NCBI RefSeq assembly: GCF_014694385.1
Contig: NZ_JAAOCA010000003.1
Location: 1-64,000, forward strand
DNA: 64,000 nt
Reading direction: 5' to 3'
Source: Pseudomonas typographi
GTDB lineage: Bacteria; Pseudomonadota; Gammaproteobacteria; Pseudomonadales; Pseudomonadaceae
This document shows positions 25,232-33,855 of this stretch, in pieces. Numbering within the stretch: position 1 is the stretch's first letter; the number at the start of each line of letters is the position of its first letter. The position numbers were made by a program, and so were the translations under genes. The notes under the pieces were generated by a model. The model saw nothing but the letters and a program-made list of their open reading frames with translations, had not been told where the DNA came from and made no database searches.

Positions 25232-26593
25232 TCAGCGCTGGGTGACCCTGCCAACGATCGCCTCAGGGTTCATTTCCTGCTCGGAGAAGGCCTTGTCATA
25301 GAACTTGTAGCCACCCTTCAGGCCGTCGTTGAGGAGCACCCACATGTTCTTGTTGAAGTCGTAAACCACGTTCTTGACGTTGTAGGGAAGCGTCTTGTCA
25401 TACAGCTGCACACCACTCAAGAAAATGGAACGGTACAGCGCACCGCTGGCGTCCCAGGCGTCATAAAGCCCGATCCCATAAGTGTCTTCATCCAGGTAAT
25501 AGGTGCGCTTGCTGTAAACGTGGCGCTTGCCCGGCTTGAGCGTGGCCTCGACTACCCACACACGATGTAACTCCCAGCGTTCGCAGGCCGGGTTAGCATG
25601 GTTCTTGAGAAATTGCTCGTCCTGCTTACAGCCGAAGTAGAACTTATAGGCGTTGTACGGGATGTACATCTCCCGCTTGCCGACCAGCTTGTAGTCGAAG
25701 CGGTCCTGGGCACCGGAGAACATCTGCAGCTCATCGAACAACGTCACGCCGCCCTGGCTAGGGACCGGGGTGTCGTAGGCGTACTCCGGCGCCAGCTTGA
25801 CCCGGCGTTGGCCGGGCGAGTAGCTGAACGAACGCCGTGGCTTGAGCAGAGGGTCCAGGTAGTCGTTGAGTACGGTGACCTCACCGGCGCGTCGCGCTGG
25901 ATAGTTGTTCAGCGAATAGACCCGTGCATACATCATCGGCTCGCGATCGCTCAGGGCGGTCTGATAGTACGGCTGCTCCTCAAAGGTGGCCTGCTCGGCC
26001 ACCTTGGTGACCTGGCCGTTGGCATCGATCAGCCAGCTATTCGAAGAGGACGTGGTGGAGTAGCCGTGGCCGATCTTGTAGCGCAATTGCTGGTTCCACA
26101 TCACCTCGTTGCCCGTTTTTGGAATGGGAAACGGCAGGCCACCTCGGCAGGCGGTGTCCACGGCCAGGCCGTCCCTGAGGATCTTGCAACTGGTCGCATT
26201 GCGCACCGTGGCCTCGAGCACTTCCTTCGGATAAGCCGTGGTGCGGTGGCTAGGGTAGACATCCATGTACCAGGTATCGGGGTTTTTCTTCAGTAGCGCC
26301 TTCTGCCCGGCGCTGAGTTTGTCGCCGTATTGATCGGCATTCTTGGCGGTGATCCGGAACAGCGGCTTCTCGTCTTTGAAAGGGTCGACCCAGAAACCGC
26401 TATCAGGCTTGAAGCCCGCCGGTGCCTTGGTCAGGCCGCCTTCGTAGGCAGGAATGCTGCCGTCAGCGTTACCCGCCTGGATGGCCCCGAACGACGTCAG
26501 GCTTTTGCCGAGCTCTTGGGCATCGTCGGCGTGGGCCATTGCGCACAGGGTCAAACCTATCGAAGCCAGAGGCACGGCGAATCTTCTGTTCAT
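25232..26593 (-). CDS. DUF1329 periplasmic/outer-membrane-associated lipoprotein-like protein (copy 1)
   Basis: A 453-residue exported protein with a signal peptide (FAVPLASIGLTLCAMAHA) and family hallmarks: YMDVYPSHRTTAYP, GGLPFPIPKTGNEVMWN, RRVKLAPEYAYDTP, CERWELHRVWVVEATLK and KRTYYLDEDTYGIGLYD. DUF1329 has a beta-rich LolA/LolB-like fold and is thought to bind hydrophobic ligands in the periplasm. It follows the DUF1302 gene by 29 bp and precedes the YCF48-like gene by 138 bp. Paralogue of the protein at 38710-40062. Confidence 0.9.
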   Translation of the reverse strand: MNRRFAVPLASIGLTLCAMAHADDAQELGKSLTSFGAIQAGNADGSIPAYEGGLTKAPAGFKPDSGFWVDPFKDEKPLFRITAKNADQYGDKLSAGQKALLKKNPDTWYMDVYPSHRTTAYPKEVLEATVRNATSCKILRDGLAVDTACRGGLPFPIPKTGNEVMWNQQLRYKIGHGYSTTSSSNSWLIDANGQVTKVAEQATFEEQPYYQTALSDREPMMYARVYSLNNYPARRAGEVTVLNDYLDPLLKPRRSFSYSPGQRRVKLAPEYAYDTPVPSQGGVTLFDELQMFSGAQDRFDYKLVGKREMYIPYNAYKFYFGCKQDEQFLKNHANPACERWELHRVWVVEATLKPGKRHVYSKRTYYLDEDTYGIGLYDAWDASGALYRSIFLSGVQLYDKTLPYNVKNVVYDFNKNMWVLLNDGLKGGYKFYDKAFSEQEMNPEAIVGRVTQR

Positions 26594-26622
26594 ACGGTTT
26601 GTCTCCGTTTTTATTGATTTTT

Positions 26623-28242
26623 TTAGAACGACGTCTTAAAGGTGAGCGCCAACCAGCCGCGGTCCGTGGTGCCGACCGCGCCGTTCCCGGCTACGGTATT
26701 GTCCGAACCATTCTTCGACTGAGCGTGTGTATCGGCATATCGCAAGGTGAACTCGTACTCGGCGCGGTAGGTCATCTTGGCGCCGATCGACCAGGACAGA
26801 GCACCCTCGTTACCACCGCCGGCTGACGCGGCATTACCATGCAGGCCGTAATTGACCGTCAGCGGAATGTCGAGGTCCCAGGAGGGAAAAATGGACTGGT
26901 ATTGCGGGGTGTAGTTGGCCGCGACAGCGTAGTAGTTGCGTGTCGAACACCCCTGCGACGTACCGCCGGAGCAGTTGCTGCCGCCCTTGAACAGTTCCTC
27001 ATGTTCGGTGACCTTGTTCAGGTGACTGAAAGCAAACTCGCCAACCAAGGTTCCGCCATCGGAGATAAAGGTGCGCGGTAACCCATAGACCGCGTTCGCC
27101 ACTGCATGAAGGGTGTCACCGCGTGGCCCCTCTTCGTCTGCAGCGTCTACGCCGGTTGTATTCAACGCACCGTCCTTACGGTAGGAGACCTCGGTGCCCA
27201 CCGCCACGGAGTCGAATACCCGCGAAAAGCTTAAGCCAAGCAGTTTGACACCGCGTGGATAAACAATTCGATAGTCGCCCTGTGCGACCCGAAGCTCCGG
27301 TACCAGCCAGGGTTGGTAGTCATCGAACTGGCGATAGTAAACGCCGAAGGTGGACTCGATGGCTTCCACGTTGAGCTTCGCCATCACCCCCCAGTTGGCG
27401 TTGTCGCGGCCAAATCTCGATGAACGCCGCTGCAGGTCCAACCCTGCCGAAGCGGGAAACTGATCGGGCCCTTCAAAGAACGGGTCAGCGCTACCGAAAT
27501 AGGTACCGCCATAGGGAATGCGCGTGTTATCCCACTCATAGAAATACTGCCCAGCCACCGACAGGCTGTCGGTCACCTGGGCCTTGGCGGATATCTGGCC
27601 AACCGGCAGGAACACCTCCTTGGTCTCGATACCGGGGCTGGTAGCGGCCTTCACTCCGTCCGACGGCGCCTGCGAGTAAGAAATTGCATGTGCACCAAAC
27701 AACAGGCCCTCGCCCCAGTAGTTAGTGTGGCGGCCGATTTTCACGTTCACGGGCACACTGCCAACGCTGAAGTTACGCCACACGAACGCATCGAGAATTT
27801 CCCCCGAGGGGCCGTTTACGTAACGGTTCACCTGCGAACTGTAGTGGCTATTGTGGTAGCTGGTGGAGTAACCAGGCACATTGCTATGCACCTTGCCGTC
27901 GTCGTAGGCCTGGTCGTACCAGCCAGAGGCGCTGAGGCGGGCGCCCCAATCGTCGAGGTAGGAAAAGTCGATTTCGCTTAACAGATCGAGGCGATTGGTT
28001 ACGACATCACCTTTGTCGAACTTGCCATCCGACTCGTCGTATGTGGGGGTATTCATGATCCTGCTGTCCTGACCATCCGCACGAATACCCAGGGTGTAGC
28101 GAATCGTAGTATCCACCCGCAGGCGATAGTCAGGGTTGGGAAGGTCGAAGGACGCGGCAAACGCACTGCTTGCGACAAAGGCCAATAACGCTGCTGCGCC
28201 CTGGCTGAGGAAACCCCGGCCGCGCTTGGTCATATCGTTCAT
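26623..28242 (-). CDS. DUF1302 outer-membrane beta-barrel protein (copy 1)
   Basis: A 539-residue protein with a signal peptide (GAAALLAFVASSAFA) and a beta-rich mature part. Conserved family segments include FDLPNPDYRLRVDTTIRYTLGIR, WGARLSASGWYDQAY, VPVNVKIGRHTNYWGEGLLFG, FLPVGQISAKAQVTDSLS and the terminal aromatic WLALTFKTSF, a barrel-assembly signal. Likely an outer-membrane channel for hydrophobic molecules, acting with DUF1329 and the RND transporter. It is the first gene of the 28.2-17.0 kb operon and paralogous to 40158-41819. Confidence 0.9.
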   Translation of the reverse strand: MNDMTKRGRGFLSQGAAALLAFVASSAFAASFDLPNPDYRLRVDTTIRYTLGIRADGQDSRIMNTPTYDESDGKFDKGDVVTNRLDLLSEIDFSYLDDWGARLSASGWYDQAYDDGKVHSNVPGYSTSYHNSHYSSQVNRYVNGPSGEILDAFVWRNFSVGSVPVNVKIGRHTNYWGEGLLFGAHAISYSQAPSDGVKAATSPGIETKEVFLPVGQISAKAQVTDSLSVAGQYFYEWDNTRIPYGGTYFGSADPFFEGPDQFPASAGLDLQRRSSRFGRDNANWGVMAKLNVEAIESTFGVYYRQFDDYQPWLVPELRVAQGDYRIVYPRGVKLLGLSFSRVFDSVAVGTEVSYRKDGALNTTGVDAADEEGPRGDTLHAVANAVYGLPRTFISDGGTLVGEFAFSHLNKVTEHEELFKGGSNCSGGTSQGCSTRNYYAVAANYTPQYQSIFPSWDLDIPLTVNYGLHGNAASAGGGNEGALSWSIGAKMTYRAEYEFTLRYADTHAQSKNGSDNTVAGNGAVGTTDRGWLALTFKTSF

Positions 28243-28631
28243 GAAGCCACCTTTTATTTTTATTTTTCAGTAACTTAATTCGATTTACCGGTCATTCACC
28301 GTTGCCCATCAGAGGGCGGTACACCGGCTTCACCTGCAACTTGCGAAGCATGACCAGGGCTCTATCGACGGCAGGTACAACGAAACCCTTTCCAGCTTGA
28401 TTGCAACCGTAGCGGATTGAATCCCAAAATTCCACATAAAGATTTTAATTCTTCATCCAGAATTATTTGCCAGGGGGCCATTCACGTAGCTCTCGCTCGA
28501 GAGTAGCCTTTTGCAGTGGATATTGCACACAATAAGTATTAATGTTCATTTGTCTTGGCGGCGAATCGCCCTCCTCCAGGCAGTCGTTTTCTGGCGGCTT
28601 GGCCCGTACAACAAAAACAAACGGAGCCCAT
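28243..28631. promoter_or_regulatory. divergent intergenic region before DUF1302 copy 1 and SDR
   Basis: 389 bp with no credible gene. CTCTCG and CGAGAG form a palindrome with a CT centre at 28490-28503, a candidate operator. AT-rich tracts flank both genes. No convincing -35/-10 pair was identified, though the two divergent operons must both start here. Confidence 0.45.
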
Positions 28632-29474
28632 ATGGACATCGATCTCAGCGATAAACGTGTCATCGTCACAGGTGCCTCACGCGGTATCGGCCACGCCATA
28701 GCGCGCGCTTTTGCCGCCGAAGGCGCGCGCGTGGCGATTTGCGCTCGGGGCCAGGAAGCCGTCTCGGCGGCCGGCCGGGAACTGCAGAACAGCGCCCAGG
28801 GGGTGATCGCGCGCGCCGTGGACGTTACCGATAGCGCGGGTGTGCGCGCGTTCGTGGCCGAGGTCGCCGACACTTGGGGTGGCGTCGATGTGCTGGTGAA
28901 CAACGCGGGCCAGGGGCGCGGTGGGAACCTCGACACCTTGACCGCGGAGGCCATCCTGGAGCACGCCAATATCTTGCAGATGGGGCACTTTCGCTTCGTC
29001 CAGGCGGTGGTGCCGCATATGCGCAAGCAGCGCTGGGGGCGGATCATCGAGATCAACGCGCTGGCCGGGACTGTTCCCACGCCCGACGGTATCCCGTCGG
29101 TGATCAACCGCGCCGCCTGCATCGCGCTATCGCGCTCGCTGGGCATGTCGCTGGCGAAGGAGAACATCCTGGTCAACAGCCTCAACATGGGTTGGATCGA
29201 CACTGGGCAATGGGACCGCCACTATCGGGAAATGGGGCCTGGCGTGAGCCGTGAGGAATTCGACGAGATGGTCATGAAAGTGGTGCCGGTGGGCCGCTAC
29301 GGCAAGCCGGAAGACGTAGCCGGCATGGCGCTGTTCCTCGCCAGCGAATACGCCAGCTTCATCAGCGCCGCCTCCATTGACATTGCGGGTGGCATGGGCG
29401 GGCAGATCGCCTATTTCCCGACACTCAAACGTGATTTTGCGGCGGCGGTGCAGAAGCGCAACAGTGGCCAGTAA
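28632..29474 (+). CDS. SDR-fold protein lacking the catalytic Ser-Tyr-Lys triad
   Basis: A 280-residue protein with a normal Rossmann start (VTGASRGIG, residues 12-20) and NNAGQG, so it should bind NAD(P). The active-site positions are all changed: the serine of the usual ISS segment is alanine (INALAG), and YxxxK reads S156-V-I-N-R160. The C-terminus ISAASIDIAGGMGG is otherwise SDR-like. It may be a divergent enzyme or a non-catalytic subunit or chaperone. Start at ATG 28632 with GGAG five bases upstream. It is a single plus-strand gene, convergent with the amidohydrolase. Confidence 0.82.
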   Translation: MDIDLSDKRVIVTGASRGIGHAIARAFAAEGARVAICARGQEAVSAAGRELQNSAQGVIARAVDVTDSAGVRAFVAEVADTWGGVDVLVNNAGQGRGGNLDTLTAEAILEHANILQMGHFRFVQAVVPHMRKQRWGRIIEINALAGTVPTPDGIPSVINRAACIALSRSLGMSLAKENILVNSLNMGWIDTGQWDRHYREMGPGVSREEFDEMVMKVVPVGRYGKPEDVAGMALFLASEYASFISAASIDIAGGMGGQIAYFPTLKRDFAAAVQKRNSGQ

Positions 29475-29594
29475 GCCTGTAATGGCTTGGCGAGTCTGCC
29501 CGCTAGCGGTGGCGTAACCGGGTCAACACTGTCGCTCCCTATGTTTTGGTTAGCGGTGGCAGGGCACCTGCCACGTTCAGTCATTGGGCCGATA

Positions 29595-30641
29595 TCACAC
29601 CGATTTCGCCGCCGCGCCCTGCTCCTGAATGGCCGGCACTTCCAGCTTCAGCAGCTCGATGGCGTTGCCACTGCGGACCCGCTCGCGGTCGCCGTCGGAC
29701 AGGCCGATACCGTCGGTGAGGTCGCCATGGTCGTAGGCCCCACCAAAGTTGGTGCCGTACAAAAGGCGTTGCGCCCCGACCACTTCGGCCACACCACGGC
29801 GCAGCCCCGGTGCATGTACGTCCAGGTCGAAATAAAAATTGGGCATATACTCCAGCAGCGGGCGCTGGTTGCGCGCGTCGGGCGCCATCGCACGGTTCAG
29901 TTCGCTGAGGCGGCCGAGCTGGAAAACCGCCATGCCACCGGCGTGGGTAATGTACGTCTTCAACTGGGGGAATACATCCAGCGCACCGCCGCAGATCAGG
30001 TACCAGAAGAACAGCGTTTCGTCGACGCAGTCACCGACAATGGAGGTTGTCTCGAACTTGTCGTCGGTATGCTTCTCGCCCCAGTAGATCGATTGGTTGA
30101 AACCATGGACCATGATCGGTACGTCCAGCTGGGAAAGCGTTTCCCACACCGGGAACAGGCGCTCGTCATGGGCTTGCAGACCGTTGAAATTGGCACCGCC
30201 TACACACACCCCTTTAGCGCCCAGCTGGGTCACGGCGCGTTTTATTTCCTGGGCGGCGCTTTCCGGGTCGGCGAGGTTGGCGTGGCACCAGAAATCGAAA
30301 TGCGCGGGGTCGACACGGCAAAACGCCGACAGTTCATCGTTGCAGATGCGTGCGTACTCATTGGCGAATTCGCCCGCCCAGTACATGAAACAATGAGAAG
30401 GCGTGGACATCACCAGCTTGTCGACGCCCCGTTCGGCCATCAGCGCGCGCCGGCTAGCGTGGGTCATGCGTGCCAACAGATTGGCCTGTGCTTCCTCGTC
30501 GGTGGTGGCCTTGGCCGGTTGCTTGGTGCCGAGGGAAAAATGCCCCATGGTCAGCCCTTGTGGCTTCATGAACGGCCCCCAGAATTCATGGCGGTTGAGC
30601 ATGCCTGCGGTCAGCAGGTGAGCGTGCACGTCGATCAGCAT
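29595..30641 (-). CDS. amidohydrolase_2 (ACMSD-like) family metal-dependent hydrolase/decarboxylase
   Basis: A 348-residue TIM-barrel enzyme. Metal ligands are visible at H6 and H8 (DVHAHL), in MVHGFN, and in ITHAGGM. The barrel-end motif, usually F-G-T/S-D, reads LYGTNFGG, with Asn in place of the typical metal-binding Asp. The family includes aminocarboxymuconate-semialdehyde and resorcylate decarboxylases and LigJ/LigY-like hydrolases. It could decarboxylate or hydrolyse an aromatic intermediate. Start at ATG 30641 with AAAGGAGAACCCG just upstream. LysR gene lies 102 bp upstream on the same strand. Confidence 0.85.
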   Translation of the reverse strand: MLIDVHAHLLTAGMLNRHEFWGPFMKPQGLTMGHFSLGTKQPAKATTDEEAQANLLARMTHASRRALMAERGVDKLVMSTPSHCFMYWAGEFANEYARICNDELSAFCRVDPAHFDFWCHANLADPESAAQEIKRAVTQLGAKGVCVGGANFNGLQAHDERLFPVWETLSQLDVPIMVHGFNQSIYWGEKHTDDKFETTSIVGDCVDETLFFWYLICGGALDVFPQLKTYITHAGGMAVFQLGRLSELNRAMAPDARNQRPLLEYMPNFYFDLDVHAPGLRRGVAEVVGAQRLLYGTNFGGAYDHGDLTDGIGLSDGDRERVRSGNAIELLKLEVPAIQEQGAAAKSV

Positions 30642-30743
30642 CGGGTTCTCCTTTTTGTTTTCATCGCCCGCGGCGAATAACGCGCGGAAGCCTGAAGGAG
30701 AATATAGGCAAAAACAAAATAAGTGTTCATAAATAAGCAAACA

Positions 30744-31655
30744 CTACGGTGCACAGGCCATGATCAAGAACTGGCGAAAAGCCTGCGCCGGTTCCGGCAA
30801 GTCCGTGCCGGGTTTCCAAATCAGCCCTAGCTCCATGGGCGGAACGGCATCCGCCAGCGGGCGAATGTCGATCTTCTTCCCCTCCAGGGACCATGCCCGG
30901 TAGAGCATGTCGGACAGGATGGTGACACCGAAACCATGGGCCACCAGCCCGCGCAGCGCCTCCATCGAGGAGGTTCGGAAGGCTACCTGCGGTTGTAGCC
31001 CGCGCGACTGCCAGTAGCGAAACGTCGAGGTCTCGCCCTCATCCACCGTCGCCAGGATATAAGGATGCTCGGCCACATCCTCCAGGGTAATCGACGGCGC
31101 GGCCATCAACGGGTGCTGGCTGGATAACCACAGTTGCCGCCGCGAGCGGATCAGCACCTGGTGCTCCAGGCATTGCAGGTCGGTGGTATTGGACACAAGG
31201 GCTAGGCCGAGGTCGAGGCTACCCTGGTAAACGGCCGTTTCGATGCTTTGCCGATCCATGTCGACCAAGTCGATTTCCACCTGCGGGTAACTGCGCTTGA
31301 AGCGCGCCAGCAGCGCGGGCAGAAAGTACCCAAGTACCGTATAGGACGCGCCAACCCGCACCGTGCCCTGCATCGCATGGCTCAGAAACAGTGGTTCGCT
31401 GAGCGCATCCTGCAGCGTGTCGAGGATATGCCGTGCATGCTGGGCGAACTTATTGCCCTCGGCCGTCAGCGCGACGCCATAAGGCAGGCGATCGAACAGG
31501 CTTACGCCAAGCGCCTCTTCCAGTTGCAACACCGCGGCGGTGATCGCCGACTGCGACACATGAACCTTGAGCGCTGCCTGGGAAAACTGCCCGGCATCCG
31601 CCGCCGCAACGAAGTAGCGCAATTGCCGCATGGAAATATCTTTGGGCGTAGCCAT
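30744..31655 (-). CDS. LysR-family transcriptional regulator
   Basis: A 303-residue LTTR. The N-terminal winged HTH is at residues about 8-66 (MRQLRYFVAAADAGQFSQAALKVHVSQSAITAAVLQLEEALG region). The effector-binding domain begins near residue 95 with GTVRVGASYTV. Same strand and just upstream of the amidohydrolase gene; divergent from the AraC gene. It could regulate either neighbour. The inverted repeat ACGGT-N5-ACCGT at 31752-31766 is a possible target. Confidence 0.9.
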   Translation of the reverse strand: MATPKDISMRQLRYFVAAADAGQFSQAALKVHVSQSAITAAVLQLEEALGVSLFDRLPYGVALTAEGNKFAQHARHILDTLQDALSEPLFLSHAMQGTVRVGASYTVLGYFLPALLARFKRSYPQVEIDLVDMDRQSIETAVYQGSLDLGLALVSNTTDLQCLEHQVLIRSRRQLWLSSQHPLMAAPSITLEDVAEHPYILATVDEGETSTFRYWQSRGLQPQVAFRTSSMEALRGLVAHGFGVTILSDMLYRAWSLEGKKIDIRPLADAVPPMELGLIWKPGTDLPEPAQAFRQFLIMACAP

Positions 31656-31751
31656 CTGTTTTTCTGATACCCGTTTTTTGTATTTATGAATCAGCGACCC
31701 GATGCCGCTGGGTACACTCGATGCTCAGTCCGGCCCTGTGTCGGCGCTTAT

Positions 31752-31766
31752 ACGGTTCGCCACCGT
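31752..31766. promoter_or_regulatory. inverted repeat between divergent LysR and AraC genes
   Basis: ACGGT (31752-31756) and ACCGT (31762-31766) are inverted around TCGCC, 43 bp before the AraC start codon. The length and T/A-flanked dyad resemble LysR binding sites. Assignment to LysR or AraC cannot be made from sequence. Confidence 0.35.
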
Positions 31767-31808
31767 TTGATATTCAGCGCCAAGAATAATAACTGCTGAA
31801 GGTTGAAA

Positions 31809-32717
31809 ATGAACGCGATCAACTATAGCGAGTACGAGCCCGAGCACTCGGGCAATTTCCTCACCGAAGCCTCGCTAAAAAGCACCGGTTTCGACATACG
31901 CCTTGAACATGCGCGCTGGGAAAACGCGGGCAGCGCCCTGATCCAAACCCACCATCACAGTTGCCTCATCCGCCTCATGCTACCCAGCGATGCTGGGGAA
32001 CGAACGCAGCCGGCAGGCAACCTTGGCCGCCTCTGCGGCCCCGCGTCACAGGGTTTCAGGCCGCTGGGGCCACTTTTGTTCATCCCCAACGGTAGTGAAT
32101 TCCATCTCAAGCACCGGGCCTGCCAGCAGAAAGCGCTGATCTGCGTATTCGACCCCGCGGCGCTCGCTACCCTCGCATGCTATCGCTGGAATTGGGACGG
32201 CTGCGTCGACGCGAGCATGCTCAACCTGCAGAGCCTGTATCTGCGAGCGGCCCTGCAGCGCCTCGCTGAAGAGGTAGCGGCACCCGGGTTCGCCAGCGAA
32301 CTGCATACCGAGAGCCTGCTGACGTGCATCGCCCTGGATTTGCGCCGGCAGTTTCTCGGCATCCGCCCTTGTGAAGACGGGAACGGCAAATTGACCCCAC
32401 GGCAGATGAGCGTGTTGCGTGAACTGCTCGACGCCGGGCCGGAAACAGCCCTTTCGCTGCAGTACCTGGCGAATGCCTGCGCCCTCCCCGTACGCAAGCT
32501 GTCCAGCTATTTCAAGAACACCACCGGCAAAACGCTGCGACGGTATGCTGCCGAAAGCCGCGTAGAAAAAGCCATGGCGTTACTCGCCGACCCCCAGTTA
32601 CTGGTCAAGCAGGTGGCCTACCAAGCCGGCTTTCAGAACCCCGCGGCGTTCACTGCCGCCTTTCGTAAGGCAGTAGGTATGACGCCGGAGGAGTTCCGCC
32701 GGCAACGCAGCGGCTGA
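31809..32717 (+). CDS. AraC-family transcriptional regulator
   Basis: A 302-residue activator-type protein. The variable N-terminal part (1-200) probably senses ligand. The C-terminal double HTH covers about residues 205-300, with LTPRQMSVLRELL, LSLQYLANACALPVRKLSSYFKN and VKQVAYQAGFQNPAAFTAAFRKAVGMTPEEFR, the canonical second HTH. ATG at 31809 is preferred to a TTG two codons upstream; GAAGG lies before it. Its target is unknown; candidates are the amidohydrolase and the downstream MDR operon. Confidence 0.9.
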   Translation: MNAINYSEYEPEHSGNFLTEASLKSTGFDIRLEHARWENAGSALIQTHHHSCLIRLMLPSDAGERTQPAGNLGRLCGPASQGFRPLGPLLFIPNGSEFHLKHRACQQKALICVFDPAALATLACYRWNWDGCVDASMLNLQSLYLRAALQRLAEEVAAPGFASELHTESLLTCIALDLRRQFLGIRPCEDGNGKLTPRQMSVLRELLDAGPETALSLQYLANACALPVRKLSSYFKNTTGKTLRRYAAESRVEKAMALLADPQLLVKQVAYQAGFQNPAAFTAAFRKAVGMTPEEFRRQRSG

Positions 32718-32847
32718 CTTAGGCGGCGGCTTCACGCCATTAGACTGCATAAGGAACGCTGCGCAGTGGCAACTACGCGGTGCTGCTGCCGCAATGGAAC
32801 GGCCAGTATGCCAGGCCGCCCTCGGCACCCTGCAAACGGCCTGGCCG

Positions 32848-33774
32848 TCAACGCTTGATCGTCGCCGTGATCTTCGCGTGCGGGCCGGCCACCTGCGCGG
32901 CCCAAGCTTGCGCGGCTTGATCCAATGTGTAGTCGAGGTAATCCACTTGAATCGACTGCTCGCGGGCGATCTTCAGCAGGCGCAGCCAGATCTGTTCACG
33001 GTCCGCCGGCGGGCGCTGGCCCGTGCCGATACACGACAGCGAGCGAAACAGCAGGTCGGCGATGTCAAGGTCGAGCTTGCGCCCGGCACCGGTACCGATG
33101 GTCATGATCCGTGCGCCCCAGTTGGTGGCCTTCAGCGACGTCAGCATGGGCTGGCCACAGACTAAATCCAGGACCACGTCGAAGCCACCCCCGGCAGCCT
33201 CCTTCAGCGCCGCGACATCGTCTGCCCCACCCAAGGCCACCACCTCGTCGGCAATGCCACGGGCCTTCAGCCTCGCCAGTGCCTCTGCCGAACGAGCGGC
33301 CCCCACCACCTTGCCGGCCCCCAGGCCGCGCGCCAATTGCAGGGCGATCTGCCCAAGCGTTCCGGTGGCGCCGAGCACCAGGACCTTCTCACCCTTCTGG
33401 ATATCGGCTTTTTCCAATGGCACGATCGCGCCAGTGGCAGCGATACCCATGCTGATCGCCGTCTTGTCGTCGACGTCGTCCGGTACGTTCCAGACCTCCG
33501 CTTGCGGCACCAGCGTGCGTTCGGCCCAAGCCCCGAAGGGCTGCACAGAGCGCTCGCCGAAGTAGACACGGCGCCCGTCCGGCGCGCGGCCAACGCCTTC
33601 ACCGCGAACCACACAGGGATACTCCACCCCCAGGCGGTAAGCGCCGAGTACGTCCCAGCCACCCAGGCCGGCGGTGTCGACGTCGATCAGCACAGCGCCT
33701 TGCTGTGGCCCGGGCTCACGGAACTCATCGACCACCGGCGCTGCATTGCGCTCGGAAATGATCGCTGCACGCAT
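32848..33774 (-). CDS. zinc-independent medium-chain alcohol dehydrogenase / quinone oxidoreductase
   Basis: A 308-residue MDR protein. The GroES-like N-terminal domain lacks the structural-zinc cysteines. A Rossmann segment VLVLGATGTLGQIALQLARG lies near residue 130, and FDVVLDLVCGQPM near 205. Such proteins are NADPH-dependent enone or quinone reductases. Start at 33774, with AAGGAGATACCT upstream. It is the last gene of the 41.8-32.8 kb minus-strand operon, 81 bp after the MFS gene; it could reduce an alpha,beta-unsaturated ketone intermediate. Confidence 0.85.
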   Translation of the reverse strand: MRAAIISERNAAPVVDEFREPGPQQGAVLIDVDTAGLGGWDVLGAYRLGVEYPCVVRGEGVGRAPDGRRVYFGERSVQPFGAWAERTLVPQAEVWNVPDDVDDKTAISMGIAATGAIVPLEKADIQKGEKVLVLGATGTLGQIALQLARGLGAGKVVGAARSAEALARLKARGIADEVVALGGADDVAALKEAAGGGFDVVLDLVCGQPMLTSLKATNWGARIMTIGTGAGRKLDLDIADLLFRSLSCIGTGQRPPADREQIWLRLLKIAREQSIQVDYLDYTLDQAAQAWAAQVAGPHAKITATIKR

Positions 33775-33855
33775 AGGTATCTCCTTGTCTGTTTTGTTGT
33801 TGGAAACAATAATTGAACACATATTAAATATTTGTACATCAATTTGACTGCTCTA

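Noticed and set aside
28463..29203. 246-codon minus-strand frame opposite the triad-less SDR
   Set aside because: The plus-strand SDR has a ribosome site and a clear Rossmann motif; the antisense frame has no recognisable domain.
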